Source of the DNA: Clostridium carboxidivorans P7
GTDB taxonomy: Bacteria > Bacillota > Clostridia > Clostridiales > Clostridiaceae
Assembly (NCBI RefSeq): GCF_001038625.1
Contig: NZ_CP011803.1
Span: forward strand, 930,001-994,000
Direction of reading: 5' to 3'
Length of the DNA stretch: 64,000 nucleotides
The position numbers were made by a program, and so were the translations under genes. The notes beneath the pieces are model-generated. The model searched no databases, was not told the DNA's origin, and saw only the letters and a list, made by a program, of their open reading frames with translations. Below are positions 25,883 to 33,988 of this stretch, piece by piece. Each line of letters begins with the position of its first letter. The first letter of the stretch is position 1.

Positions 25883-26998
25883 ATGAAATTCTATATGATA
25901 AATAAACATAAATCCATGGTTGTAAGAATTGTAATATTAATTATTGTATCTTTACTGATATATATAAGTCATACTACTCAAGTATTAGGTAGTAATATTG
26001 ATTCTAAAGAAGAAATTGCAAGTTCTATAGAAAAAATTTTTCAAAATAGAAATAAAGCTATATTAGATAAAAATTTACAAATGATAGAGCCTATTTATGA
26101 TAAAAGTACTAAGTATGGAGTTTGGGCTTATGAACATGAAAAAAAGAAGATAAACTATATTGAAAGTTGGGAAGAAAAGCAAGGAGTTAAGTTTACTGAC
26201 ATTTTATCTAAAATATTAATTAAAAGTATTAAAGGCAAGGAGGACAAATATACAGTAAGTTTGTTATGTTCAATGGAATATAAATATATATATGAAAATG
26301 AGCCGCAATTAGTAAATACATCTAGAATAGGAATGCACCATTTGTTAAATATTGTTAACAAAGATGGAGTGTGGTTAATTACAAAAGAATGGTATGAAGA
26401 CCCCTTTGCAGATTCTCTAAATTTAGATAGCTTAAAAGCGGATTCCATTAGACAATATATATCATCACAAACATCAAGGGATATTTCTAATATAAGTGAA
26501 AGGAGAATAAAGGCTGTAGAATATGCTGATCAATATAGTGGAGCAGCTAATGATGAAGTATATGGATTTAAATATAATAAAAAGTATAGAGATTATAATC
26601 CCATGGGAGGAGATTGTGCTAATTTTGCATCCCAAATACTATTTGAGGGAGGAGGATTTAGAAAAAATTCTGCTTGGAATTACGATAATATCGGAGCAAC
26701 CCGAGCTTGGTTAAATGCTGATGGATTTAAAGCATATATGCTTCATAGTGGTAGGGCATCTGTTATTGCATATGGAAACTATGAGAAGGTATATAAGGAT
26801 TCTTATAAGCTGCTTCCAGGAGATTTTATTGCTTATGAAAAAAAAGGTGATATTAAACATATTTCAGTTGTAACAGGTGTTGATTCAAAAGGATATCCTT
26901 TAATTAGCTGTCATAATACAGATAGGAACAGAGTACCATGGGATCTTGGGTGGAGTAATAAAAATATAAAGTTTTGGTTGATCCATGTAAATTATTAA
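25883..26998 (+). CDS. Secreted amidase-domain protein (Amidase_6)
   Basis: A 371-residue exported protein. An uncleaved or cleaved N-terminal hydrophobic segment lies at about 12-32. The middle part (about 40-200) is a variable sensor-like region. The C-terminal 160 residues match the putative amidase domain PF12671: AVEYADQYSGAAND, then MGGDCANFASQILFEGGG with the presumed catalytic Cys, GDFIAYEKKGDIKHISVVTG with the His, and SCHNTDRN. Probably a cell-wall peptide hydrolase. Start ATG follows AAAGGAGAA. Monocistronic with a terminator. Confidence 0.88.
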   Translation: MKFYMINKHKSMVVRIVILIIVSLLIYISHTTQVLGSNIDSKEEIASSIEKIFQNRNKAILDKNLQMIEPIYDKSTKYGVWAYEHEKKKINYIESWEEKQGVKFTDILSKILIKSIKGKEDKYTVSLLCSMEYKYIYENEPQLVNTSRIGMHHLLNIVNKDGVWLITKEWYEDPFADSLNLDSLKADSIRQYISSQTSRDISNISERRIKAVEYADQYSGAANDEVYGFKYNKKYRDYNPMGGDCANFASQILFEGGGFRKNSAWNYDNIGATRAWLNADGFKAYMLHSGRASVIAYGNYEKVYKDSYKLLPGDFIAYEKKGDIKHISVVTGVDSKGYPLISCHNTDRNRVPWDLGWSNKNIKFWLIHVNY

Positions 26999-27040
26999 TA
27001 TGCGAAATTATAAAAATATATTTATTTTTCCTTGAAAGTA

Positions 27041-27077
27041 AAAGAGCAAAGGTGTCATTTAACCTTTGCTCTTTTTT
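27041..27077 (+). terminator. Terminator after the amidase gene
   Basis: Stem AAAGAGCAAAGGT / ACCTTTGCTCTTT followed by TTT. It may serve the opposing small gene too. Confidence 0.85.
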
Positions 27078-27128
27078 AAAATGCATATCTTTTAATTTTG
27101 TCTTTAATTAAGGTTTATAATGTACTTC

Positions 27129-27362
27129 TTATCTAGGTCTTCTATACTCACAATGTCCCGGTACCCAGCGGCGTTCCCAATGTCCAGGAATCCACCATCC
27201 ATTAGGACCACAACGTTGAGGACGGGGACGTTGTGGAGGGTAATGCTGAGGTCGCTGACGGGTCATACCATAATCCATCATATCATCATCCATCATTGAA
27301 TAAAATGGCATGTATGAGTAAGGTGAATAATAGTTTTCATCAGTGTCATAGTTATAATACAT
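27129..27362 (-). CDS. Small Tyr/Pro/Arg-rich protein, spore-coat-like
   Basis: A 77-residue protein of very biased composition: N-terminal Tyr/Asp/Met-rich part, then a Pro/Arg/Gln-rich middle, then repeated W-x-PGH-W/C motifs (WWIPGHW and RWVPGHC). It has one Cys in each half of the tail. Start ATG follows GGAGGT on the minus strand. Small Tyr-rich or Pro-rich proteins of this sort occur in clostridial spore coats and in surface layers, but no named family is recognised; sporulation control is not demonstrated. Confidence 0.65.
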   Translation of the reverse strand: MYYNYDTDENYYSPYSYMPFYSMMDDDMMDYGMTRQRPQHYPPQRPRPQRCGPNGWWIPGHWERRWVPGHCEYRRPR

Positions 27363-27738
27363 GTATATACCTCCATAGTAATTGACTACTATATTATTAT
27401 ATGCAGCAGTTCAGAAAAGGTGCATTTACTTATATGTGTTATATTACCATTCAATTTGTGTTATTCAATACAAGAACATTTTACTATAGTATATTTAGGC
27501 TATATTGCAGAATTCATGATTTGAGAAAGTAGTATGTATCTTTATAAACATTATTAAGGATTATTAAAGATAGTATGAGAATAATGAAGAATGTGGTATT
27601 TATGACTATTTACAGTATGCACAATAACTATAATATGGGATTATGAATGTTGCATTGCATGAGATTTATGATAAACTAGTATTAGATATTAAGCAATTAT
27701 TTAATGTAGAATTAGAAATTACGGAAGGGGATAACAAT
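27363..27738. other. Divergent spacer between the small Tyr-rich gene and terC2
   Basis: AT-rich with no gene or riboswitch recognised. The terC frame is open from ATG 27643, but the strong ribosome binding site AAGGGG lies before ATG 27739, so the first 32 codons are taken as leader. Confidence 0.45.
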
Positions 27739-28470
27739 ATGCCAGATTTAAGCCTCTTTATGATGAAGGCTTTTCAAATTACTGTTATGGACTTAGTTTT
27801 AAGTGGTGATAACATAGGTGTTATTGCACTAGCTACTAGAAATTTACCTCCAAAGCATGCAAAATTTGCATCCTTTATAGGAATATTTGCAGCAATGCTG
27901 TTAAGAATTATATTTGCATGCTTTTTAGTATATATTTTGGCCATACAATGGCTTCCTATACGTCTTATAGGTGGGCTTCTGTTAGTAAAAATCACTTATG
28001 ATTTCATAAAGCCTGAATCAAATGAAGAAAATAAACCTAAATTAAGTGAAGAATGTGCAGTGGAATCAAGTATAGAAGATACAAATATACATGCTTCAAA
28101 TAAATTTATGAGAGCTGTATTTAGTATAGTTGTAGCAGATATTACTATGAGTTTAGATAATGTTCTTGCAATAGCAAGCTTGGCAGATGGAAGTATAGTA
28201 CTTATAATATTGGGATTGATTTTAAATGTACCAATTATATTCTTTGGAAGTCAATTGGTAGCAAAACTTATGAATAAATATCCTATAGTTACTTATATAG
28301 GTGCTGCAATACTTGCTCATACATCCTTCAAAATGATTTTTGAAGATAGGTTAACAATAAATTTAGTAGCTCCTGTTGTAGTACAAATAATAAGCTATGG
28401 AGCAGCATTATTAACTATAATTTATGGAATTTATATTGTAAAAAAACAGCAATCACCAGTTAACTCTTAA
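27739..28470 (+). CDS. TerC family membrane protein (YjbE-type)
   Basis: A 243-residue member of the shorter TerC/YjbE branch, with about seven membrane segments. Both half-motifs are visible: ITVMDLVLSGDNIGVIALATR and VADITMSLDNVLAIASLADG, each with the conserved SxDN core. B. subtilis YceF/YjbE-type members take part in manganese export. ATG 27739 is chosen for its AAGGGGAT site; a longer start at 27643 has none. It differs from the 24.7 kb TerC in length and motif spacing, so the two are not recent duplicates. Confidence 0.9.
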   Translation: MPDLSLFMMKAFQITVMDLVLSGDNIGVIALATRNLPPKHAKFASFIGIFAAMLLRIIFACFLVYILAIQWLPIRLIGGLLLVKITYDFIKPESNEENKPKLSEECAVESSIEDTNIHASNKFMRAVFSIVVADITMSLDNVLAIASLADGSIVLIILGLILNVPIIFFGSQLVAKLMNKYPIVTYIGAAILAHTSFKMIFEDRLTINLVAPVVVQIISYGAALLTIIYGIYIVKKQQSPVNS

Positions 28471-28508
28471 GGAAAAGAGTAGATTATATTGGGAAGCTGG
28501 AAAGAAAA

Positions 28509-28547
28509 TAATTGAGGCAAGCATCATCAAGGTGCTTGCCTTAATTG
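28509..28547. terminator. Bidirectional terminator between terC2 and the M56 gene
   Basis: Stem AATTGAGGCAAGCA / TGCTTGCCTTAATT with nine-base loop, between convergent genes. Confidence 0.8.
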
Positions 28548-28565
28548 CTTTATTAATTGATTTTG

Positions 28566-30347
28566 TTATTTAGATGAGAGTTTTTGAGTATTCTTTATTG
28601 CTAAAACGAGGGCATCTATGCAAGCTTTAATATCTTTTTCGGTTGAAAAATCATTTCCAATCTCAATAAGTACTGATTTGTTAGATAAATCTTGGTTGAA
28701 GTAAGTGTTTCCCTTATTAAAGTAGATCATATTTGTTTGAATTTTACTCGAACGTTTAATGTTATCTACTATACAATTAGCAAACTTAAAGTTGTCCTTA
28801 TAGTATGGACTTTCTTTAGCAAATACAAAGGTTATGGTTTTAGCTTTATCTGCCTCTGCTTCGGATAAACCTATAATTCCATGTATATCTATAAGAACTG
28901 TATTAGGGTAATTTTTTACATTTGTTTTTATCAAGTCACGTGAATTACAGTAGGATTTTGCATACTCTTTAGGTGCGGTGCATGAAAGAAATTTGCTATT
29001 TAAGCCTTCTTTTACAAGTTTATCATTGATTAAGGCACCTAGTTCACTTACTTTTATACTAGATGCTAATTTATAATCTTCATCAGGATGACTATTATAA
29101 ATAACTATATCAGCTGAAAATGGTACTATAGTATTTGACTTATTGATTTGCAGCGATTTTATGCTATCTGATAGCTTGTCATTAGATATACTGCTAATGT
29201 TGCTTTTAGTAGTAATTTCTGATGCTTTTTCATGTATCTCTGCAGCTTTAGAATTGTTACATAAACCAATACTTGAAGTGTTCACTGTAATGCTTAATCC
29301 GCCTATGATAGTTATAACTATGCCTCCCAGCAATATGTTCTTAATACTTGGCTTTTTATATCTTGAAATCATAATAATCCTCCTTTTTATTTCAGAACTA
29401 TTCATAACCATTGGTGTAGTTCCAATAAGTCTCTTATTTTTTCCAATTAACTTTAATACTCTTATTATTGTGTTTCCATATTGTATATTTTCACCTTGGC
29501 TTAAATTAGAGATTACTTGATAATCGCAATAAATTTCGCAATTCTCCCTGATTTTTTGAAAGCCATATAGCAAGACTGGATTAAACCAATATATAACTGA
29601 TAGCAGAGTTATAAGTGAATTTATTATTATGTCTTTATTTTTGAAGTGGCATAGCTCATGCATTATGATGTATTTAAATTCTTCATCACCAATATTATCT
29701 GCAACAGTAATTGGAATTAATATCTTTGGTTTAATGAATCCACATAAGGAAGGACTGCTAATTTGAGAAGAATAGAACAATCCTAAGTGGGATCTTATGT
29801 TCATAACATTTTTACAATCATGTAGAATTTTTTTGTGAGAGTAGTTTATATCTTTTATAGAAACACTAACAATTTCTTTCAGTTTTTTATAGCCAAGAAC
29901 TAATATTCCTGTTAGTAATATAATTACAAGAATCCATAAAAAACATAGTCCATTTTCAATAGTAGAACTGTTTTTTGAAAAGATATTAACAACGGTGTTA
30001 GTATTACTTTTATTTTGAAAATGAATAGTATTTGCTAGTGTTGAATAATTTATATTTTCATTTTCAAGCTTCACAGGAGATTTGATTTGTGTTTTTTGTG
30101 CATTTTCATTTGTATTAGTTTGTATATAAATGCTTTTGTGAATATTGGGAAAAATTAAGTGAGGTTGAGGTCCAAAAGGAATCATTAATTTTAGAATTAA
30201 TATCATCCATACATAATAATGAAAGGTAGAATTTAAATTGTTTTTAAATACTCTTTTAATAACTAGTAACACTAGTACTAGTATACTGCCAATGAAGGAT
30301 GAGAGTACAATCATTTGAAAGATACTTGTAAAATCCATATATATCAA
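28566..30347 (-). CDS. BlaR1-type M56 metalloprotease fused to a SpoIIP-like domain
   Basis: The first 330 residues are a membrane-embedded M56 peptidase as in BlaR1/MecR1: four membrane segments and the zinc motif HELCH (about 229-233) in a predicted cytoplasmic loop. A membrane segment at about 340-360 leads outside. Instead of a penicillin-binding sensor, the outer part (about 400-593) resembles SpoIIP, the amidase/endopeptidase of engulfment: IVIYNSHPDEDY, LIDIHG and VLIEIGNDFSTEKD match its H/E, DxH and E regions. It overlaps the BlaI-like gene by 4 bases. Likely a protease that senses or cuts wall peptides and acts on a BlaI-type repressor. Confidence 0.85.
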   Translation of the reverse strand: MIYMDFTSIFQMIVLSSFIGSILVLVLLVIKRVFKNNLNSTFHYYVWMILILKLMIPFGPQPHLIFPNIHKSIYIQTNTNENAQKTQIKSPVKLENENINYSTLANTIHFQNKSNTNTVVNIFSKNSSTIENGLCFLWILVIILLTGILVLGYKKLKEIVSVSIKDINYSHKKILHDCKNVMNIRSHLGLFYSSQISSPSLCGFIKPKILIPITVADNIGDEEFKYIIMHELCHFKNKDIIINSLITLLSVIYWFNPVLLYGFQKIRENCEIYCDYQVISNLSQGENIQYGNTIIRVLKLIGKNKRLIGTTPMVMNSSEIKRRIIMISRYKKPSIKNILLGGIVITIIGGLSITVNTSSIGLCNNSKAAEIHEKASEITTKSNISSISNDKLSDSIKSLQINKSNTIVPFSADIVIYNSHPDEDYKLASSIKVSELGALINDKLVKEGLNSKFLSCTAPKEYAKSYCNSRDLIKTNVKNYPNTVLIDIHGIIGLSEAEADKAKTITFVFAKESPYYKDNFKFANCIVDNIKRSSKIQTNMIYFNKGNTYFNQDLSNKSVLIEIGNDFSTEKDIKACIDALVLAIKNTQKLSSK

Positions 30348-30532
30348 CCTTTCATTTTATTTGGTTGGTTTAGTATTTTTTTTAATTCTTCTATGTCTTT
30401 TTTAGATATTTCATTTGATTCAACAAAGGTTAGAAGCATAGATTTAATAGAACCATTGAATACCTTGGTGATAAAAGAATTACTTTCTAATTTTATAGAT
30501 TCATCTTCTGATATTTTTGGAATTTTAAACAT
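30344..30532 (-). CDS. BlaI/MecI-like protein lacking its DNA-binding domain
   Basis: A 62-residue protein. The start (MFKIPKISEDE) looks like the N terminus of BlaI, and the rest (SFITKVFNGSIKSMLLTFVE, then ISKKDIEELKKILNQ) like the BlaI C-terminal dimerisation helix region. The 60-odd residues of winged helix expected between them are missing, without a frameshift. Ribosome binding site CAGGAGGTAA is strong and the stop overlaps the M56 gene. It could dimerise with, and interfere with, a full BlaI encoded elsewhere, or be a remnant that keeps the M56 gene translated. Confidence 0.7.
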   Translation of the reverse strand: MFKIPKISEDESIKLESNSFITKVFNGSIKSMLLTFVESNEISKKDIEELKKILNQPNKMKG

Positions 30533-30550
30533 GTAACTTTACCTCCTGGA

Positions 30551-30602
30551 TTACAAAAGTAATTTATAACTTTAGTTTACAACCGTAATCTTAGAAAGTC
30601 AA
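30551..30602 (-). promoter_or_regulatory. Promoter with two BlaI-like operators
   Basis: On the minus strand TTGACT (30602-30597) and TAAACT (30579-30574), 17 bases apart, form a promoter. Two dyads of the same form, TTAC-AACC-GTAA (30577-30588) and TTAC-AAAA-GTAA (30551-30562), lie over the -10 region and just downstream, 26 bases centre to centre. BlaI/MecI operators are TTACA/TGTAA-type dyads, so this operon looks BlaI-controlled. Confidence 0.6.
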
Positions 30603-30777
30603 TACTGTTTTGGAATTAATTGTAAAAAACCAAAAATGCAGAAATTGTGTTTTGCTAAGTTCATCAATAATTATTGGAAAAGTGAAAAACCTAAGTGATA
30701 ACTAAATAGAAAGATTAAATAGAGTAAAAGAGGAAAAAGGATGGTGAAGACTAAGTAATATCAACATGTATTAAAAC

Positions 30778-30808
30778 AGGTAGTCCAATTCTTATTTGAA
30801 CTACCTTT
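30778..30808 (-). terminator. Weak terminator of the 98-aa membrane protein
   Basis: Stem GGTAGTTCAA / TTGGACTACC on the minus strand followed by TGTTTT. Confidence 0.5.
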
Positions 30809-30823
30809 CAATTATATAAGTTT

Positions 30824-31120
30824 TTAAAAAAATGAACTCACTAGTGATGATATAATCATTAAAATGATGAATATTATGGATAATGCTTTTCCTGGTTTAG
30901 CTAAATAATCGTTTTCGTATTTGTGTCCAATAAATATTGATATGCAAAATAAAATCAAAGAAATTATTGCTACAGGAAAAGATATTTTAAGTACACCTAA
31001 AATATGCTCTCCTACACATTTTCCATTAAAAAAAGTAAATGAAAACATAATAGAGAATATAGAAATTATTAATGATGAACTTCCTATTCCCCATCTTTTA
31101 GAATTAGTTAATTCCAACAT
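30824..31120 (-). CDS. Small membrane protein, 98 aa
   Basis: Unrecognised protein with three predicted membrane segments (about 12-32, 45-65 and 78-98). The layout resembles DUF4190-type small membrane proteins, but no signature is clear. The start follows a GGGGGAT-type site. It is transcribed alone, between the BlaI/M56 operon and the MNT-HEPN gene. Confidence 0.65.
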   Translation of the reverse strand: MLELTNSKRWGIGSSSLIISIFSIMFSFTFFNGKCVGEHILGVLKISFPVAIISLILFCISIFIGHKYENDYLAKPGKALSIIFIILMIISSLVSSFF

Positions 31121-31305
31121 AATTATCCCCCTATAAATTTACTAATATGTTTTAATAGAATTTTATTCTATATTATCCCTTGTACACATTATACCATAAT
31201 TGTATTTATTTTCAAAATATTTATATGTGCTTGCCTTAATTGAACTATTATGTTATATAAATTATAATAAAGTTAAAGATAAATAATATAGAGAGGATTT
31301 ATTTC

Positions 31306-32127
31306 ATGATACCTTTTAGAGAAGAAATTGAAAAAATAAAGAATCAAATAGTTAAATTATATAATCCATATGAAATAATACTTTTTGGTTCATGTGCTAG
31401 AGGAAGAGCAAGGAAAGATAGTGATATAGATATATGTATAGTATTAGATTTTGAAGATAAGAGAGAGTTACTCTTAGATTTAACCATGAAAATAGAAAGT
31501 ACTAGAGAGATTGATTTTATAGTATATACAAAAAGTTCATGGGAAAAAAATATAGCGGACACAGCATCCTTTGCTAGCTTAATCCAGAAAACGGGAGTGA
31601 AAATTTATCCGATGACTACCCGCTCTAATACTCCTGCTTCTCCAAGCGGGAGTAAAGAGCGGCTACGTCCCTGGATAACGATTTCTAAGCATCAGGTGAA
31701 GTTAAAACTCCATCTGATGCCAAGAACTCTGTTTATGGTTGATACATTAAAATACAATGAATGGTTTATAATGGGAAATAAAGATTTAAAAGGAGCAAAG
31801 ATTCTTTATGAGTATGATGGAGATTTGGGACTTGTATGTTTTCATCTTCAACAAGCAGTAGAAAAGTATATGAAAGGTTTTTTAATATACAAGACTGGAA
31901 TACTGCAGAATGGACATAACTTATTTAAATTATGTAAAACTGCCTCAATGTATGATAAAGAATTCAATAAATTCTTAAAAGATAGCGCTTTTCTAAATGC
32001 CTATTATATAGAAACAAGATATCCAGCAGAGGAACCACTGGTGGCAGAAAAAGAAGATGTTCATGAATCATTAAGAATAGCAGAAAATATAATTGAGTAT
32101 ATAAAGAAAATAGAAACTGATAAATAA
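31306..32127 (+). CDS. MNT nucleotidyltransferase-HEPN toxin-antitoxin fusion created by a repeat insertion
   Basis: Residues 1-99 are a minimal nucleotidyltransferase (MntA type) with GSCARG at 28-33 and Asp40-x-Asp42 (DSDIDI). Residues 144-273 are a PF05168 HEPN protein (HepT type), with AVEKYMKGFLI, GHNLFKL and ETRYPAEEPL. Normally these are two adjacent genes: the antitoxin AMPylates or otherwise silences the HEPN RNase. Here about 44 residues between them (Ser/Pro/Arg-rich, low-quality sequence) are encoded by repeat copy C in reverse, read through in frame. The HEPN Met144 looks like the old start codon. Whether one fused or two proteins are made is open. Confidence 0.85.
   Translation: MIPFREEIEKIKNQIVKLYNPYEIILFGSCARGRARKDSDIDICIVLDFEDKRELLLDLTMKIESTREIDFIVYTKSSWEKNIADTASFASLIQKTGVKIYPMTTRSNTPASPSGSKERLRPWITISKHQVKLKLHLMPRTLFMVDTLKYNEWFIMGNKDLKGAKILYEYDGDLGLVCFHLQQAVEKYMKGFLIYKTGILQNGHNLFKLCKTASMYDKEFNKFLKDSAFLNAYYIETRYPAEEPLVAEKEDVHESLRIAENIIEYIKKIETDK
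31604..31729 (-). repeat. Structured repeat element, copy C, inside the MNT-HEPN gene
   Basis: On the minus strand it reads TTCTTGGCATCAGATGGAG ... CTGATGCTTAGAA ... TTATCCAGGGACGTAGC ... GAGTATTAG ... CATCGGATAAA, parallel to copies A and B. The first helix is GCATCAG/CTGATGC where A has GACTCAG/CTGAGTC, and the second helix is CCGCTCT/AGAGCGG where A and B have CAGTGCT/AGCAATG. Pairing is kept although bases change. Confidence 0.75.
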
Positions 32128-32251
32128 AATGTGGTGAATTTCATCACATTTTTACTTTATGTGGGAAAATAGTGCGTAGTATATTTTTTATAAAATCACA
32201 ATATGCTACAATGTGTGTATTAATATAAGAATAAAGAGAAGGGAAAATGAA

Positions 32252-33733
32252 ATGTTTTTAGACAATAAATTAAAAAAGGAAATTGTAGAAACAAAATATC
32301 TATCTGTAGATAATACCTGGCGATACAGGCCAATAATAAGAATAATGTTTAAAAACTATGAAAAAATGAACTTTTGGCTTTTAAAAGAACAAATTTATGA
32401 AGAGCTTATAAAGTATGAGGATTTCAAGAAATATGATATGGAAACTTTAAAGCAGGATCTAGAAGTACTGGTGAATTGGGGGAATCTACTCACCATGTAT
32501 GATACGAGAAAAATGAAAACGCTGGAGGAATTTAAAAATAAGCAGTATAAATATCAAGTATCACCTTATACTGTTGAAATAGAGAGGATGCTCATTAGAC
32601 TTGAAACTCTAAAGGAGGAAAACAGGGGGTCCTTGGAGGCTACTTTGGTAGAAAGATTTAAAGAAGAACTTAAAGAGATAAATAGTATGTCTTCAAAAGA
32701 AAATGTTAAGGTATATGATTGGTGGAAGAGATTAAACAGAGATTTTAAAATCTTAAATGAAAATTATCAAGATTATATAAGTAAGTTTTATTCACCTAAA
32801 AGTGAAGAATTGATGAAAACTACACAATTCTTAATTTTTAAGGAAAACTTCATATCCTATTTGAGAGATTTTATAAAGGGGCTGCAAGTAAATGCAAGTG
32901 CTATTCGAGAATTTTTGCAAAGGTTAGATGAAAACGCTATAGAAATTGTAATACAAAAATCTTTAGAGCACGAAAAATCTCTTCCAAGATTGGAAGGAGA
33001 GTTAAATGAAGAGTTTTATATTGAAAAGAATAGAGGTAGGTTTTACAGTATTAAAAGCTGGTTTTTAGGAGAAGGACACAAAAGTTCTATGGCAGATCAG
33101 CTTTTAGACAGCACAAATGAAATAATAAGAAAAATCACAAGATATGCAGTGCAGCTTACAGAGATGAGATACATAAGTGGCAACAGAAAAGAAGAGTATA
33201 AGAAAATTGCAGAGCTTTTTTCAAAGTGCAGCACTATAGAAGATGCTCATAAGCTTTCATCAGTAGTATTTGGTGTTTTTATACCAAAGCATATTAAAGG
33301 AAATCCTGTTAGGGAAACGGAAAGCATAGAAAGCAGTATATATGAGGAAAAACCTTATTATGTCACAGTAAAGCCTAGAATAAGGCAGTATAGAGAGAAA
33401 ACTGCCAGTAGAGTTGCAGTGAAGGATAGAAGTGTAGAAAAAAGGATAAGGCTTGGAAAAATAATAGCTAAAAGAGAAGAAGAAAAAAAGTTAGTAGAAG
33501 GTTTAATAGTAAATGATAAAATTACTTTTTCTAAGCTAGGAAGTATATCCAGAAATCAAAGGGGAATTTTGCTTAGATGGCTTTCCAAAGGAATAAATAA
33601 CAAAAAGGGTATTGGTAAAACGGAATATGGCAAGATTTATAATGTGGTACAGCATGAAAATAAAGAATATATAACGCTGCATTGTGATGATGGTGAATTT
33701 AAAATGCCTGACTATACGCTTGTTTTTAAATAA
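32252..33733 (+). CDS. jetA: Wadjet type II protein JetA (DUF2397, TIGR02677)
   Basis: First gene of a four-gene anti-plasmid system. The 493-residue protein has the DUF2397 start EIVETKYLSVDNTWRYRPIIRIMF and acts as the kleisin-like subunit (MksF-like) that bridges the SMC heads. The C-terminal half is helical and basic (EKRIRLGKIIAKREEEKK). ATG 32252 lies behind AGAAGGGA; the open frame extends to 32213 without a site. The gap to jetB contains MITE copy 4 rather than the usual close spacing. Family assignment comes from the order and from the neighbours as well as sequence. Confidence 0.9.
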   Translation: MFLDNKLKKEIVETKYLSVDNTWRYRPIIRIMFKNYEKMNFWLLKEQIYEELIKYEDFKKYDMETLKQDLEVLVNWGNLLTMYDTRKMKTLEEFKNKQYKYQVSPYTVEIERMLIRLETLKEENRGSLEATLVERFKEELKEINSMSSKENVKVYDWWKRLNRDFKILNENYQDYISKFYSPKSEELMKTTQFLIFKENFISYLRDFIKGLQVNASAIREFLQRLDENAIEIVIQKSLEHEKSLPRLEGELNEEFYIEKNRGRFYSIKSWFLGEGHKSSMADQLLDSTNEIIRKITRYAVQLTEMRYISGNRKEEYKKIAELFSKCSTIEDAHKLSSVVFGVFIPKHIKGNPVRETESIESSIYEEKPYYVTVKPRIRQYREKTASRVAVKDRSVEKRIRLGKIIAKREEEKKLVEGLIVNDKITFSKLGSISRNQRGILLRWLSKGINNKKGIGKTEYGKIYNVVQHENKEYITLHCDDGEFKMPDYTLVFK

Positions 33734-33740
33734 GCTGATA

Positions 33741-33972
33741 AGCATAATATGACGGAATTTTTAGAGGACAGAGGACAATTGACAGAGGACAGTGAAGGAG
33801 GATTTTTCTCCGCTCTGCTGCGAAAAATCTTTAATTAAATTTTTGATGACTCCTTTCGCTAAAGCGAAACATTGCCGACTAGTATAACCTTAAAAATAAA
33901 TTAGTTTTCTGACGTAAAGAAGAAAACTTACCTTCATTGTCCTCTGTCCTCTTTCAACTGTCCTCTGAAAAT
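33741..33972. repeat. Fold-back MITE-like repeat, copy 4, between jetA and jetB
   Basis: Left arm AGAGGACAGAGGACAATTGACAGAGGACAG and right arm CATTGTCCTCTGTCCTCTTTCAACTGTCCTC, with the GATTTTTC and AGTTTTC hairpins and the TTTCGCTAAAGCGAAA dyad. It lies in opposite orientation to copies 2 and 3. It ends 4 bases before the GGAGG of jetB. Confidence 0.85.
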
Positions 33973-33988
33973 ACTTGGAGGTGAAAGC

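Noticed and set aside
31226..31243. GTGCTTGCCTTAATTG, shared with a terminator arm at 28.5 kb
   Set aside because: Sixteen shared bases in AT-rich sequence of this size can arise by chance, and there is no second arm to form a hairpin.
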